Positions 31,881 to 41,144 of a stretch of 64,000 bases of DNA are shown here, one piece after another (position 1 is the stretch's first letter; each line of letters starts with the position of its first letter). The stretch lies in assembly GCF_900538055.1 (NCBI RefSeq), contig NZ_UZAC03000001.1, positions 1,674,001 through 1,738,000 on the forward strand, given 5' to 3'. A model generated the notes under the pieces. The model saw nothing but the letters and a program-made list of their open reading frames with translations. It made no database searches and was not told the origin of the DNA. Origin of the DNA: Pasteuria penetrans. GTDB lineage: Bacteria; Bacillota; Bacilli; Thermoactinomycetales; Thermoactinomycetaceae. The translations under genes and the position numbers were made by a program.

Positions 31881-34836
31881 GGGACCGTGCAGTTTCTTGT
31901 GGGGAATGCCCTATCTATGAATCTAGTCTCACCTTTTCGTAAAGCAATTGAGTGACATAATAACATTTTGTTATGACACTGTTCCTGTTTTGGTATCCCA
32001 GGAGTATTTATCTTATTTCATATGAATTTTTATAAAATTTTTACTAGGTCCTTGCGCGGAAGACGAACATTGTGTTGTAGTAAGATCCATCCTGTTTATG
32101 GTACGTACAAAAACAACAAAAAATCCGTAATGTTGACAACATTACGGATAAGATGGAACAAGGTTCCATTACCATTACCATGGACAAAGCGATCTGATCA
32201 ACAAATAGGGCACGATCGCACGATCTGCAGTGAAAAAGAATGAAGCGTTATTATGTAAAAAGGGGATGACTCATGCCCCCTACCTCTGATAGAATATTGA
32301 TCATCAACAAACAATAAACTCAGAGGAGGGAAAACATGAGCATCCACACCCATAATACAACATTATCAGGAAAAATCAATATCCAAAAAGAAGAGTCATG
32401 GATAGCTAGAAATTCGATGAAGATAGGCGACCGATCCATTGACTCCCCGTATTGTGGAAAAACACTGAAAAGTACGTGTCCCTTCTGTCATAGCCATAAT
32501 GTCTTAATAGATGAGAAACTGATTCTAACCGATAGGACCATAATGGCAATAGCAAACGAGAAGCTGGCCCTAGCCAACGAGACAATGGCAATGGCAAACG
32601 AGAAGCTGGCCCTAGCCAACGAGACAATGGCAATGGCAAACGAGAAGCTGGCCCTAGCCAACAAGGCAACGGCAATGGAAGCAGGGAATAAGGACACAAA
32701 ATGGTCTGCGGTAGCCGGTGAGATTGGGAAATTACATAGTACGAATCCTTCCCCTGCCCCCCAAGAAACGGAACACAACCCACTGATCGAGGATTCTCCA
32801 TCCATAACTTTGCGTGACGGAAAAGATAAAGGTCCGGGGAATGCACGATCCGAAGGGGATGGATATCATCAATTGCACGATCCAAAAACTCGGGATCGAT
32901 TCTTACGTGCTCAACGTTTTTTCGATGATCTCAAGGAGGGAATTACCTCATGGGGTCCCAAGGAGTGGGAGGAATCTAGGCATCTGATTGAGAAACTGCT
33001 ATTATTGTGTTGTCCATCGAACCACAAGGAAAAGACGAAGGATTCCCTTCCCCTGGACGATATTACTAGCCTCATGTTCCATCACGACGGTGGTAGTATT
33101 TTGGTGCGGGCGCTGATTGGATTGTTAAAAAACGCATGGATCCCAGAGATAGACCCTCTAACCGACCCAAAGAATTGGAAACCCGTTGTCGAGGACCTAT
33201 GTAACTTACGCATGCGTGTAGATCGAACCCTCCATTGTCTGAAATATCCCCAGGATGAGGGGAATGGGGTCTATCATCGCGGATATAGCACACTGTTTGG
33301 GGAACTAGATCTAGAGGTTCCTAGGACAAGATGGGAATTTTCACCGTACTCGTTACCACGTTATCAGAGTGCAAAGAATACCCTCAAAGATTTCGTTTAT
33401 CGTCTTTATCTTCCGGGCCTCTCCTTGCGAAAAATTAGTAAACTATTGGAGGAAGGATTCAACCTTCGGACGCCCCCGGAAACGCTTTCGCAGTGGTTGC
33501 AACCTTATTACAACGATGCTATACAATATTTCGAAAGGGATCTGAGCACGACAGTATATACAGCCATAGGTATGGATACCCTCTTTGTTCCCATTCGGGA
33601 GGAGGGTCGTTATGTTTCGAAGGCGATCGCAGTCAGCACGGGTATCACGGCGGAGGGGAGGCGGGATATAATAGGGATCACCCCCTCGCCTGATGAGAAT
33701 GTTGAATCCTATGATCAGCATATAGGGAAACTAAAGGAACGGGGCCTGAATGTCAACGATATACGTATCGTTACCACAGATGGGCATAGGGCTTTTCCCT
33801 TAGTTGTACGCAAGCATTTTCCTCACCATACGGTTCACCAACGATGTTACGTTCACGCGATTCGTAACATCATGAATGCAGCTCCTAAAAGTATGAAGAA
33901 GGAAATGGCTAAGGACGCTTCTTACGTCTTACGGTCTGGGGATATGAGACAGGCACTAGAACGGTGGTCTGAGTGTGCAGGGAAGTATCGGTTTGGAAAT
34001 AAGGCGACGTGCGAAGCATGGGAAAGGCTCAGTCCTAAAAAAATCTCCCTGAGCTTACAAGCGGCATCCATAACCCAAAACCCCATACTTCTGCCCTATA
34101 TACTGTCCACGAACTACACGGAATCGCTGAATGCTTTGTTTCGTGAGAGAACGAATAGCAAAAAAGGTGGATTCGTTGGTCTTGAGGTAGCGATGAAGGA
34201 ATTGATGCTTACCGCTTTCTATTGGGTGGGGAAACAAAAAGAAAACCCCAACCCATTGCCTGTCGAGGATCTTCTTTCGATCCCTGCTGACTACGAGTCC
34301 GAAATTTCGAACGGAGAACCTCTCCCCACCACGGCTTATGACTTTCATCCCCTCTTATACACGGAACAAGGGCAGGGTTGTATGGACGATGTCCATACCC
34401 TTGATTTCTAGCTAGCACCTTTCGGGGAAAATCCGTCTAAGGCGCCACGACGGTTTTTCCCCGGGAAACTCCCTCCATCCGACGAGTTCTTCCACGGAAC
34501 GGAGGTACCATATTCCTTCTCAAGAATCCCACCGCCTAGTTCTGGGGGTAACCTATGTGGTACAATTCTTCCAGCATCAGACTGGGTATCCGCCGCCCAT
34601 CTCAATATCCATTATACCCCTAAATCTCGCAACGGTCTGTCCAGCCCATTATTTTCTGAATTTACAATAAATTAGTGATTAAAGGAAACACCTTATAAAT
34701 ATAAGATAAATACCCCTGGGATACCAAAACAGGAACAGTGTCATAACAAAATGTTATTATGTTACTCAATTGCTTTACGAAAAGGTGAGACTAGATTCAT
34801 AGATAGGGCATTCCCCACAAGAAACTGCACGGTCCC
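31881..34836 (+). mobile_element. IS256-like element, copy A, with ~135-bp terminal inverted repeats
   Basis: The ends 31881-32015 and 34702-34836 are reverse complements with only a few mismatches over about 135 bases, starting GGGACCGTGC. Typical IS256 repeats are 20-40 bases. One transposase gene lies between. Between repeat and gene is a small palindrome, GTAATGTTGACAACATTAC (32129-32147). The flanks share AAGGAT (31875-31880 and 34840-34845), but not directly adjacent on the right, so a target duplication is unproven. A near-identical element lies at 41145-44052 and a broken one at 51910-53466. Confidence 0.85.
32336..34411 (+). CDS. IS256/Mutator-type transposase with zinc-ribbon and heptad-repeat N-terminus
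   Basis: The protein has 691 residues, much longer than usual IS256 transposases (about 400). The catalytic core has D414 (IGMDTLFVPI), D482 (IVTTDGHRAF) and E596 (TNYTESLNALFRERT), plus the family motif CYVHAIRNIM. The extra N-terminus has Cys spaced as a zinc ribbon (C40, C48, C51) and three copies of a 14-residue unit, AMANEKLALANETM (about 70-113). Fourteen is two heptads, so a coiled coil is likely. ATG 32336 follows GAGGAGGG. The gene appears intact. It differs from copy B at only a handful of residues, which argues for recent transposition. Confidence 0.9.
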   Translation: MSIHTHNTTLSGKINIQKEESWIARNSMKIGDRSIDSPYCGKTLKSTCPFCHSHNVLIDEKLILTDRTIMAIANEKLALANETMAMANEKLALANETMAMANEKLALANKATAMEAGNKDTKWSAVAGEIGKLHSTNPSPAPQETEHNPLIEDSPSITLRDGKDKGPGNARSEGDGYHQLHDPKTRDRFLRAQRFFDDLKEGITSWGPKEWEESRHLIEKLLLLCCPSNHKEKTKDSLPLDDITSLMFHHDGGSILVRALIGLLKNAWIPEIDPLTDPKNWKPVVEDLCNLRMRVDRTLHCLKYPQDEGNGVYHRGYSTLFGELDLEVPRTRWEFSPYSLPRYQSAKNTLKDFVYRLYLPGLSLRKISKLLEEGFNLRTPPETLSQWLQPYYNDAIQYFERDLSTTVYTAIGMDTLFVPIREEGRYVSKAIAVSTGITAEGRRDIIGITPSPDENVESYDQHIGKLKERGLNVNDIRIVTTDGHRAFPLVVRKHFPHHTVHQRCYVHAIRNIMNAAPKSMKKEMAKDASYVLRSGDMRQALERWSECAGKYRFGNKATCEAWERLSPKKISLSLQAASITQNPILLPYILSTNYTESLNALFRERTNSKKGGFVGLEVAMKELMLTAFYWVGKQKENPNPLPVEDLLSIPADYESEISNGEPLPTTAYDFHPLLYTEQGQGCMDDVHTLDF

Positions 34837-34854
34837 GGAAAGGATGGGGGGAAA

Positions 34855-35211
34855 ATGAAGAAAAATAGCTATAACATGGAATTAAAGAATAAAATAGTTA
34901 GAGAAGCTTTACATAACGGTAACGTGTCCGAGATTGCCCATAAACACGGACTCATCCCCAGAACGGTCAGGAGTTGGGTGAAGCAGTACGGGGTGAAGGG
35001 GGATCTCTGGGAAAGAACTGAGAATGATGCAAAGAAGGTGTCCCTGAGTGAACAGGATGTTTCTCATAAAACCGTTCTCGAATTAAGGGAACAGATCTAC
35101 CAGCTAAGGAAACAGTTGAAGAAACAAAAGGAGGAGGATCAGCTCAGAATCAATATTCTGGAGGACCTTGTAAAAAAGCAGAATCTCTGCCCCCAGAATC
35201 GGATTGGGTGA
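34855..35211 (+). CDS. IS3-type OrfA (HTH and leucine-zipper protein)
   Basis: The protein has 118 residues. Residues 6-50 are a helix-turn-helix of the transposase_8/OrfA type (IVREALHNGNVSEIAHKHGL, then RTVRSWVKQYG). Residues 75-110 are a heptad-patterned helix (LELREQIYQLRKQLKKQKEE). In IS3 elements OrfA binds the ends and is joined to OrfB by frameshifting. No OrfB is present downstream; instead the 255-bp repeat at 35207 starts at its stop. It is therefore an orphan remnant, cut by neighbouring elements. The start is ATG 34855, 18 bases after the IS256-like end. Confidence 0.75.
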   Translation: MKKNSYNMELKNKIVREALHNGNVSEIAHKHGLIPRTVRSWVKQYGVKGDLWERTENDAKKVSLSEQDVSHKTVLELREQIYQLRKQLKKQKEEDQLRINILEDLVKKQNLCPQNRIG

Positions 35212-35465
35212 TATCCCTTTTTCGGTTGTAATCTCCCCCTGGTTGACTTTCTTGGGTTCCCCATCCTTCGGAAATCATATCATCGTAATGAATTATAACC
35301 ATTGACATACATAATAAAAGTTAAAATTACACAATAATTTAAAAATTATGATAAAACATAAAAAATTACTGTAAATGGCAACTATGTAAAAAAATGGAAG
35401 TCATACCCATACTCAGGGTAGTTTGGTTTTCCTGAAAATAAATGTAAGAATATTCTTTTTTTAGT
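35207..35465 (-). repeat. 255-bp repeat, inverse copy of 51112-51368
   Basis: This segment is the near-perfect reverse complement of 51112-51368, about 16 kb away. There it directly follows the intact Mutator-like transposase and forms that element's right end. Here it is a solo end with no transposase attached. A more diverged third copy is at 31332-31515. Confidence 0.75.
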
Positions 35466-35793
35466 TTGGGTGCTACCGCAGAAAGGAACGATCCGACAAG
35501 TACCGCCCAGAGCATTGGTTTCCAAAATTTGGTTCCCTCCCCGACTTATAATAAAATTTAATAAATATAGTAAGTTTGTTTGATAGTACTTGCTCCTTCA
35601 TTCAATGTATCGCCGGGGAATAGATCAGCACGATATTTCATAATAAACAGTTTATTTAGATTATTATGTATCAAACCATGGTAATTAAATCTTGTTAGTT
35701 AAAAAACATGGTAAGAGATATGGAAAAGCCATCTATCCTTGTTGTATAATCTTCCTTATCAAAATAAAAAAATACAAGGAGACTAGAGGACAG

Positions 35794-37377
35794 ATGGCTT
35801 CCCAACGTTGTAACACAATACCCAATGACTACGAAACAGAGGAAATAGAACAAAGGGAAACTTACTTGCAGAATCGTCTATTATCCATGGTGGATACGAA
35901 TCAACCTTCTGATATAGAATTTGTTTTCATCCTCCTTGGCCTGTTCTTCACCGAATATGCATCCTTATATAGGAAGAGATACAGTGGTTACCACAATACC
36001 ATTGGGAGGCCATGCATACATATACTCACACCATTGATTTTCGACATAATCAAGGAGTTTTTACGGTGTAGCGACCGTATGCTGATCATTCAAATTCCAC
36101 GCGAAGGCCCTCTTTTTGAGGCATTGGGTGGTAAAGAAGGTAGACCACTTATGGGTGAAAGAACACTATATGAGAGTCGAAATCGCCTCAATGTCTATGA
36201 GGAAACCGAAGGCTATAATGTGAAGGAACAGTTCTACTCCGACTTCACCCAATTTTTGATGGGGATCGTGGGCATGGATCCCAGTATTTATCGGATGGAT
36301 TCAACCCTTATCGATAGCTGTATCAGGAAACTGAGCCGCAATATGTTGATTTTCTTGGTGATTAGGATTTCGGTTCGTACGATGGCCAAACTTGCCCTAC
36401 CTCTTCCTTCCGAATGGGAGATCTTCTTGCAACCAGATTGCGGGATGGCCGATGTGAACGAAGCCCAGGCCCATTCTTATAGGTCCCTCCTCCTTCTACC
36501 AGCGGATCACCCAACGGACAAGATGAAACGGAGGGCAACACTGCTAGAGATTTGCCTAGCCCTCAAACACTTTGGGAACCAGTACAAGGAGTTTCAATCC
36601 GCCCCAGTCCATATACTGTTGCAAAGGGTGATAGGAGAGCAGACAGAGGGAGTTGAACAGGAAGGGCAAAAGAGACTCATGGTGCGTTCCACCTCGCCAT
36701 CAGGCAGTCTGCAAAGCCCCTTTGATCCAGACGCCCAGTGTCGTATCAAGGGTAAGCAATTGTGTAGAGGGTATGTTTGTAACCTTGTCGAGGCTCGTGA
36801 TGAGGTGAAGAGATTGAGTATACTCACCCATGTGAATACCCAAGGGGCACTTCATTCCGATAAGGATTTTGGAGTTGACTATATATCCAACCATGCACCA
36901 GAGGACAACAAGACCTTGTATTTCGACGGAGGGTACAACTGCCATGAGGTAAGGGAGGCGGCTAAAGAACGTACTATCGATATACACCCAACCGATATGT
37001 TGGGAAGAAAGGAAAATCCCAGTAAAAAAAGGGTAAGCGGGTTCAAGAGGGGAAAGGATGGAAAGATCCATCGGTGTCCTGGTGGCAAGACCCCCGACTC
37101 ATCCACGTACCAACCCGGAGAGAAGGGCAAGGGTAAGATAGTGGCCCGCTTCCATGAGGGGACCTGCGGGGGATGTAAATTTGCCGAGCAATGTGCAGCC
37201 AAACCTCTGAAGAGGGGGGAAAGGGTTCTGCGCACCACAGATCAGTCCTATTCAACGGCGGAACAACGAGACAAAATGGAGCAACCGGGGTACAAAGAGA
37301 AGGATCTGCTTATAATTTATCCCAGGCCGTTCGTTATCTTCAAAAGAAGATCAGGAAGATAAGGATAAGATCACCCA
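35794..37377 (+). pseudogene. IS1182-family transposase with internal deletion
   Basis: ATG 35794 follows AAGGAGACTAGAGGA; the first 34 codons of the longer open frame are not needed. The N-terminus and RMDSTLIDSCIRKLSRN are typical of IS1182 transposases. Later come YFDGGYNCHEVREAA, with a catalytic Asp, and the Cys motif CGGCKFAEQCAAKPLKRG. After YSTAEQRDKMEQPGYKE the frame changes and about 40 residues are missing, compared with the fragment at 53912-54274, including the part with the last catalytic Glu. The end (YNLSQAVRYLQKKIR, to about 37377) continues in another frame. The enzyme should be inactive. A copy of its 5' end lies inverted at 45715-45835. Confidence 0.8.
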
Positions 37378-37695
37378 TAACTACATAGGGTTTAATATAT
37401 AATAATATTTAAATAAAAAATAAAATTCGACTTTATGTCGGTTTCTTTAGTGTGCGCAAAAGGGGCGAGATAGGAACCGGTTCCTATGATTCCACGGTGA
37501 TTTCGGTGGTTCAAAAAAAATAACCGATCGCACGAAATTTTCAGGTGCAATCCCCCAGAAAGGGGTACCTTTCCACCCCAAAGAACTTACGCTGGAAATA
37601 CCCAAACAGACTGTTTTTATATCCATTAACAATATAAACATTTCCAGATAACATCATTTAATCTACAAAAATATTTTAATAAGTTTGATACCTTT

Positions 37696-38001
37696 TTTCG
37701 CGGTAGCACCAAGGCTTACAATAATCTGCACGCTCTCATCGGGGTAGGATTACAGCACGACCACAAGAACATTAGAAAAGGTGCAGAGAGCCTACAGAGG
37801 GGGAAACAGTCCATTGCAAATTACCATCGAGGAGACAAGGTTACCAATGCCCTTATAGAGGGAAAGAACTGTGCCACCAAGCTTGACTTTCGCCAACGTT
37901 TTGGGGTTAGGATTTGGAGGAACTATGAGAACCTTGCTATCGTATGTCGCAATAGCCACCTGGAAAACGATCAGGGGGTAAATTGCCGGAATGTTTCATA
38001 A
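37696..38001 (+). pseudogene. C-terminal fragment of an ISL3-family transposase
   Basis: An open frame of about 100 codons with no start encodes QSIANYHRGDKVTNALIEGK and RQRFGVRIWRNYENLAIVCR. It aligns with the end of the ISL3 pseudogene at 20507-20884 (IANYHLYRMTNSVAEGRN). The N-terminal three quarters are missing. It is a different subgroup from that copy, so at least two ISL3 lineages once entered this genome. Confidence 0.7.
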
Positions 38002-38516
38002 GATTAATATAGTGTTTAATAAGCATAAAATAAAATAAAAATTCATTAAATAATTTTGTATACATAATAGAAAAAAGCACATACTTTTGTTTCTATTTAT
38101 TTTATAAATTAATAGAGACAGATGCTCTTCGGCATGGGCTCGTGTACAATAAACTGAATAAACAAACTAATTATGGAGAAGAATGGGCCCCACCTAATTC
38201 ATCCTTAAAATTCAGAGTAGAAAAAAACCGCCCAAGGATATTCCGGGTCCGAAGTTTGGCCAAGAGCCGCGGTTTGTAACCCGCTACCTATCAGCCGGTT
38301 ACGAAGGGCCGAGCAACCTTCATCTCTTGATCGACTTCCTGACACACACACCCGTTCGGATGCTGCCTTCGGCGCGCCTGAAATCGGCCAATTATTGCGA
38401 AAATTATATTCAGTATGCTATATTTTCAGCTAGGGGGGCCCATAGCCGGGGAAGTTTTAGGTAAGTCTGGTAACCCTTATAGGCGAATAACAAGAAAAGG
38501 GGAGGTGCGATGGCTA
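38002..38516. other. Spacer with the 5' end of a group II intron-like element
   Basis: At 38250-38370 the minus strand reads GTGTGTGTCAGGAAGTCGAT and GATGAAGGTTGCTCGGCC. It matches the 5' end of the intron copy at 45560-45625, and GTGTG fits the group II 5' consensus. The rest of the intron is absent. The remainder of the spacer is AT-rich and carries the upstream region of the secreted-protein gene. Confidence 0.5.
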
Positions 38517-39536
38517 TTGTACTGGATTTTTAAATCCTGGAGGTATATTGTTAGCCCTTTATGTTCCGTTTGCGTTTTGATGTTTACACTCTCCAATTCT
38601 GTTTACGGGACCGAAGGTGGGGTTCTTGGGTCAGATGGAGTTAAGGCTGGTAATGATAGAAACGCGCAGAAAATACCAGGGCGCCCCGCTGCTGATGATG
38701 ATAAAACTTCGGTGGAGTCACCTTGTTTAGAGGCTGAGAAAGCAACTGAGGAGGTGGTCTCGTGGTTGGAAATGAACAAAATTGATTCGTCAACCAGTAT
38801 GATTGTTGGTAATCTGCATGCCCAAATGATGGAATTGGCGAGTCTTGTAGATGAAGATTTGCGGGTAAGTGAAAAAGTGGCCCATGGTGTACAGATGAAA
38901 GTTAAGGAAGATGCCCCGGATAATGTGAAAGAATCGATAGAAAAGGCGTGGGGCGGTTTATCTATACAAGTTTTATCTTACGACCTACATAAGGAGGGGG
39001 TCAAAGTAGGGGACATTGTTAAGCTGCCGTCTGTTGGGGGAGTTTATGGGGAAAGTCGTCATCGCCGGGAAATTGATTCAAATTCAGACCCATCAGTGGA
39101 TTCTGAGGAGGAACAACCATTTACTGTTTTGGCTGAAATTTCACAGGAAAATGGTAGGAAAAAGCTCTACTTATTTAGAGAAGATGGGAGTTTTGAGTCT
39201 GCTGAACAGGATCAGTCTATAGTTTCTGGGGGTTATGGCGGCAATATGGCTGATTTTCAGGAGGGAGGGGCAGATAGAACCCGTGTGAAGAGGAATCCCT
39301 ATTCCTGTAGCGGTATATGTGGATGGTTATTAGGTTGGGCATGTGGTGCAGCAGGTTACAAATGGATTCTCAAGGTTGTGCCCCGTTGTGTAAGGTTTTG
39401 TTGGAACACGTTTGCCTTCGTGGTACCGGCAGCTGTTTGTTCTGCCGCATGCGTTGTAATACACGCGGTGATATGTTACTTGGTACCGGCACATTTATGT
39501 GAGCATGGGTGTGAGGCATTCGGTTTTTCTAGGTAA
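38517..39536 (+). CDS. Secreted prepro-protein with Cys-rich hydrophobic C-terminal tail
   Basis: The protein has 339 residues from TTG 38517, favoured because GGGGAGGTG lies 9 bases upstream; the frame stays open to 38415. A signal peptide (MYWIFKSWRYIVSPLCSVCV, core to about 30) is followed by an acidic, helical pro-region of about 220 residues with SRHRRE inside. Then comes RVKR at 256-259 and an 80-residue tail with ten Cys, Trp, Gly and long hydrophobic runs (WLLGWACGAAGYKW). The first Cys is five residues after KR, as in the broken gene at 392-1232. The layout suggests release of a Cys-rich peptide or domain by cleavage at KR. The function is unknown: a toxin, bacteriocin-like or host-directed peptide are options. 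A membrane-protein gene follows in the same direction. Confidence 0.6.
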   Translation: MYWIFKSWRYIVSPLCSVCVLMFTLSNSVYGTEGGVLGSDGVKAGNDRNAQKIPGRPAADDDKTSVESPCLEAEKATEEVVSWLEMNKIDSSTSMIVGNLHAQMMELASLVDEDLRVSEKVAHGVQMKVKEDAPDNVKESIEKAWGGLSIQVLSYDLHKEGVKVGDIVKLPSVGGVYGESRHRREIDSNSDPSVDSEEEQPFTVLAEISQENGRKKLYLFREDGSFESAEQDQSIVSGGYGGNMADFQEGGADRTRVKRNPYSCSGICGWLLGWACGAAGYKWILKVVPRCVRFCWNTFAFVVPAAVCSAACVVIHAVICYLVPAHLCEHGCEAFGFSR

Positions 39537-39805
39537 TTAAGGGGGACATCAATTTAACCAGCGGATATGTGTCGGTGGTTCTGCATTAGTCTACCCTTAT
39601 AGTGTTGTATGGTGGGAATTCCCCATGGGTGCGTTGCACAAATACAAATTGCACAGGTTTTTGGACGGGGAGAAGTCCTATCTGATGAAAATTCCTTGTG
39701 GATAGACAATAGTTCCGCTCCATTTGGGTAATGGGGATCTCAGAAAAACTATGCAAAAACGATTAACACAACGGATCCCCTAAAACATATGGATGAGAAA
39801 AATAA

Positions 39806-40747
39806 GTGAATTTTATCCAAAAGGGGTGTGAAGGCTGCGTGCAACAGGGTTTCTCTAACCCCCCTTCTAGGGGAAAAAGTTCCTCACACGCGTGGAATGT
39901 TGTATTACGATTCGGATTTTTGGCTTTTTTGTTCCATATGCTAATGCTTCTACACATTAGCCTCTATGGTGTGCAATTTGGATCCCTTTTATCTTCCTTT
40001 TCCCCACACTTTGGTGCTTTGGATTGGAGCTTCCTATTATTCATTTTTATGATTACAACACATGTATTACCGTTATGGGGTGTCGTTCGGAGTTATTTGT
40101 TGTATGTGTATAAGAGAATTGATTTGATACGTACCCACCGGTTAAAATGCTTAGAGATAGCGCAGGAAAGGGGTGTAACTAGGCTACAATGGCATGTTGT
40201 TTCATGGGTGGGATTTGTTTGGTTTTTGATTACTATGGCTTTTTCCGCATGGGAGCAAAAATCCTTCACCGCATTAACCCTAGGAATTGTGGGTTGGTGG
40301 GGAAGTTTGCATTGGCAGATTCTTCGCGAACGTCATTGGTGCGCCGGGGAAATTAAGGAGGAGGTGGATATTCGTTCCTTTACTGGGATGAGTATAGCCT
40401 TCTTATCTCTATATGTAATACCTATATACTTATATATTCATTGGTATTATATATCTTATAATGGATTTTTGGTAATAATCGCGGCGGTATATTCATTTAG
40501 GATATTCCCTACTTTTGCCCATTTTTTGCTTGGTAAGCGACCCTTTCTCCTGAAATCCTTTGCTAATAGGGAAGGGAGCAGCGAATTATCCATTACCTCT
40601 ATATTTTATGACGATTTCGGAAGAATGTACCTTGTTACTGATTTGCGAAAAAAATCAGAAGCTTGGTTTCACAAATATAAGTTTTTTATAATATCATTTT
40701 TTTGTATTATAATAATTACATTTATTATTTCTATAATTAATTATTAG
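39806..40747 (+). CDS. Polytopic membrane protein of unknown function
   Basis: The protein has 313 residues from GTG 39806 (weak GATGAG site). About seven hydrophobic segments are visible (near residues 30-53, 72-93, 132-150, 155-170, 195-213, 218-240 and 290-312), with a basic loop KRIDLIRTHRLKC after the second. No transporter or enzyme motif is recognised. It follows the Cys-rich secreted protein by 270 bases in the same direction. It could be transcribed with that gene and act as immunity, export or processing partner; this is inference from position only. Base use is AT-richer than the housekeeping genes to the right. Confidence 0.55.
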   Translation: MNFIQKGCEGCVQQGFSNPPSRGKSSSHAWNVVLRFGFLAFLFHMLMLLHISLYGVQFGSLLSSFSPHFGALDWSFLLFIFMITTHVLPLWGVVRSYLLYVYKRIDLIRTHRLKCLEIAQERGVTRLQWHVVSWVGFVWFLITMAFSAWEQKSFTALTLGIVGWWGSLHWQILRERHWCAGEIKEEVDIRSFTGMSIAFLSLYVIPIYLYIHWYYISYNGFLVIIAAVYSFRIFPTFAHFLLGKRPFLLKSFANREGSSELSITSIFYDDFGRMYLVTDLRKKSEAWFHKYKFFIISFFCIIIITFIISIINY

Positions 40748-41000
40748 GGGTCTATGGGCCTGAGGATAGATCCAGTTATGATGATTTTCCCGGTGAATGG
40801 GATAGCCAGAATAACCTAAAATTGGGATTTGATGGTTATTTATGTATTTCATAAAAAAATTTATGTATTCTTATATTCCTATTTATGTAAATCTGATCGC
40901 CTCAATCATTTTGCCCTCAATGTCAAAATAAGTCGTAATTGATGAATGGTTTAGACATTATTGTGGTTGCTGGTGTGACCATAAGTACTATGAGAAGATC

Positions 41001-41144
41001 GGGGACGGTCAGATCTTTCTGTACGGAACCTCCGTACGTCAAAAAACCCGCTCCAGTAAGGAGAAGGGTTTTATTTGTTTAAAAATGTTAATTGGGAATC
41101 CAACCCGAACCCTTGTATCTATCTTTCTCTATACCTTTCAGGCC
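41001..41144. repeat. 144-bp repeat with terminator hairpin, copy 1
   Basis: The sequence starting GGGGACGGTCAGATC recurs almost unchanged at 48212-48355. It contains a hairpin, AAAACCCGCTCC with GGAGAAGGGTTTT, at about 41042-41074. Copy B of the IS256-like element begins directly at its right edge (41145). Confidence 0.75.

Noticed and set aside
32406-32885. Minus frames with repeated RASFSFAIAIVSLA-type units
   Set aside because: Antisense shadow of the transposase heptad repeat.
31875-34845. AAGGAT as target-site duplication of IS copy A
   Set aside because: The six bases are not equally placed next to both ends, and copy B shows no duplication.
31000-38500. Replication origin
   Set aside because: The composition switch fits, but dnaA, gyr genes and DnaA-box clusters are absent, so only the switch itself is reported.
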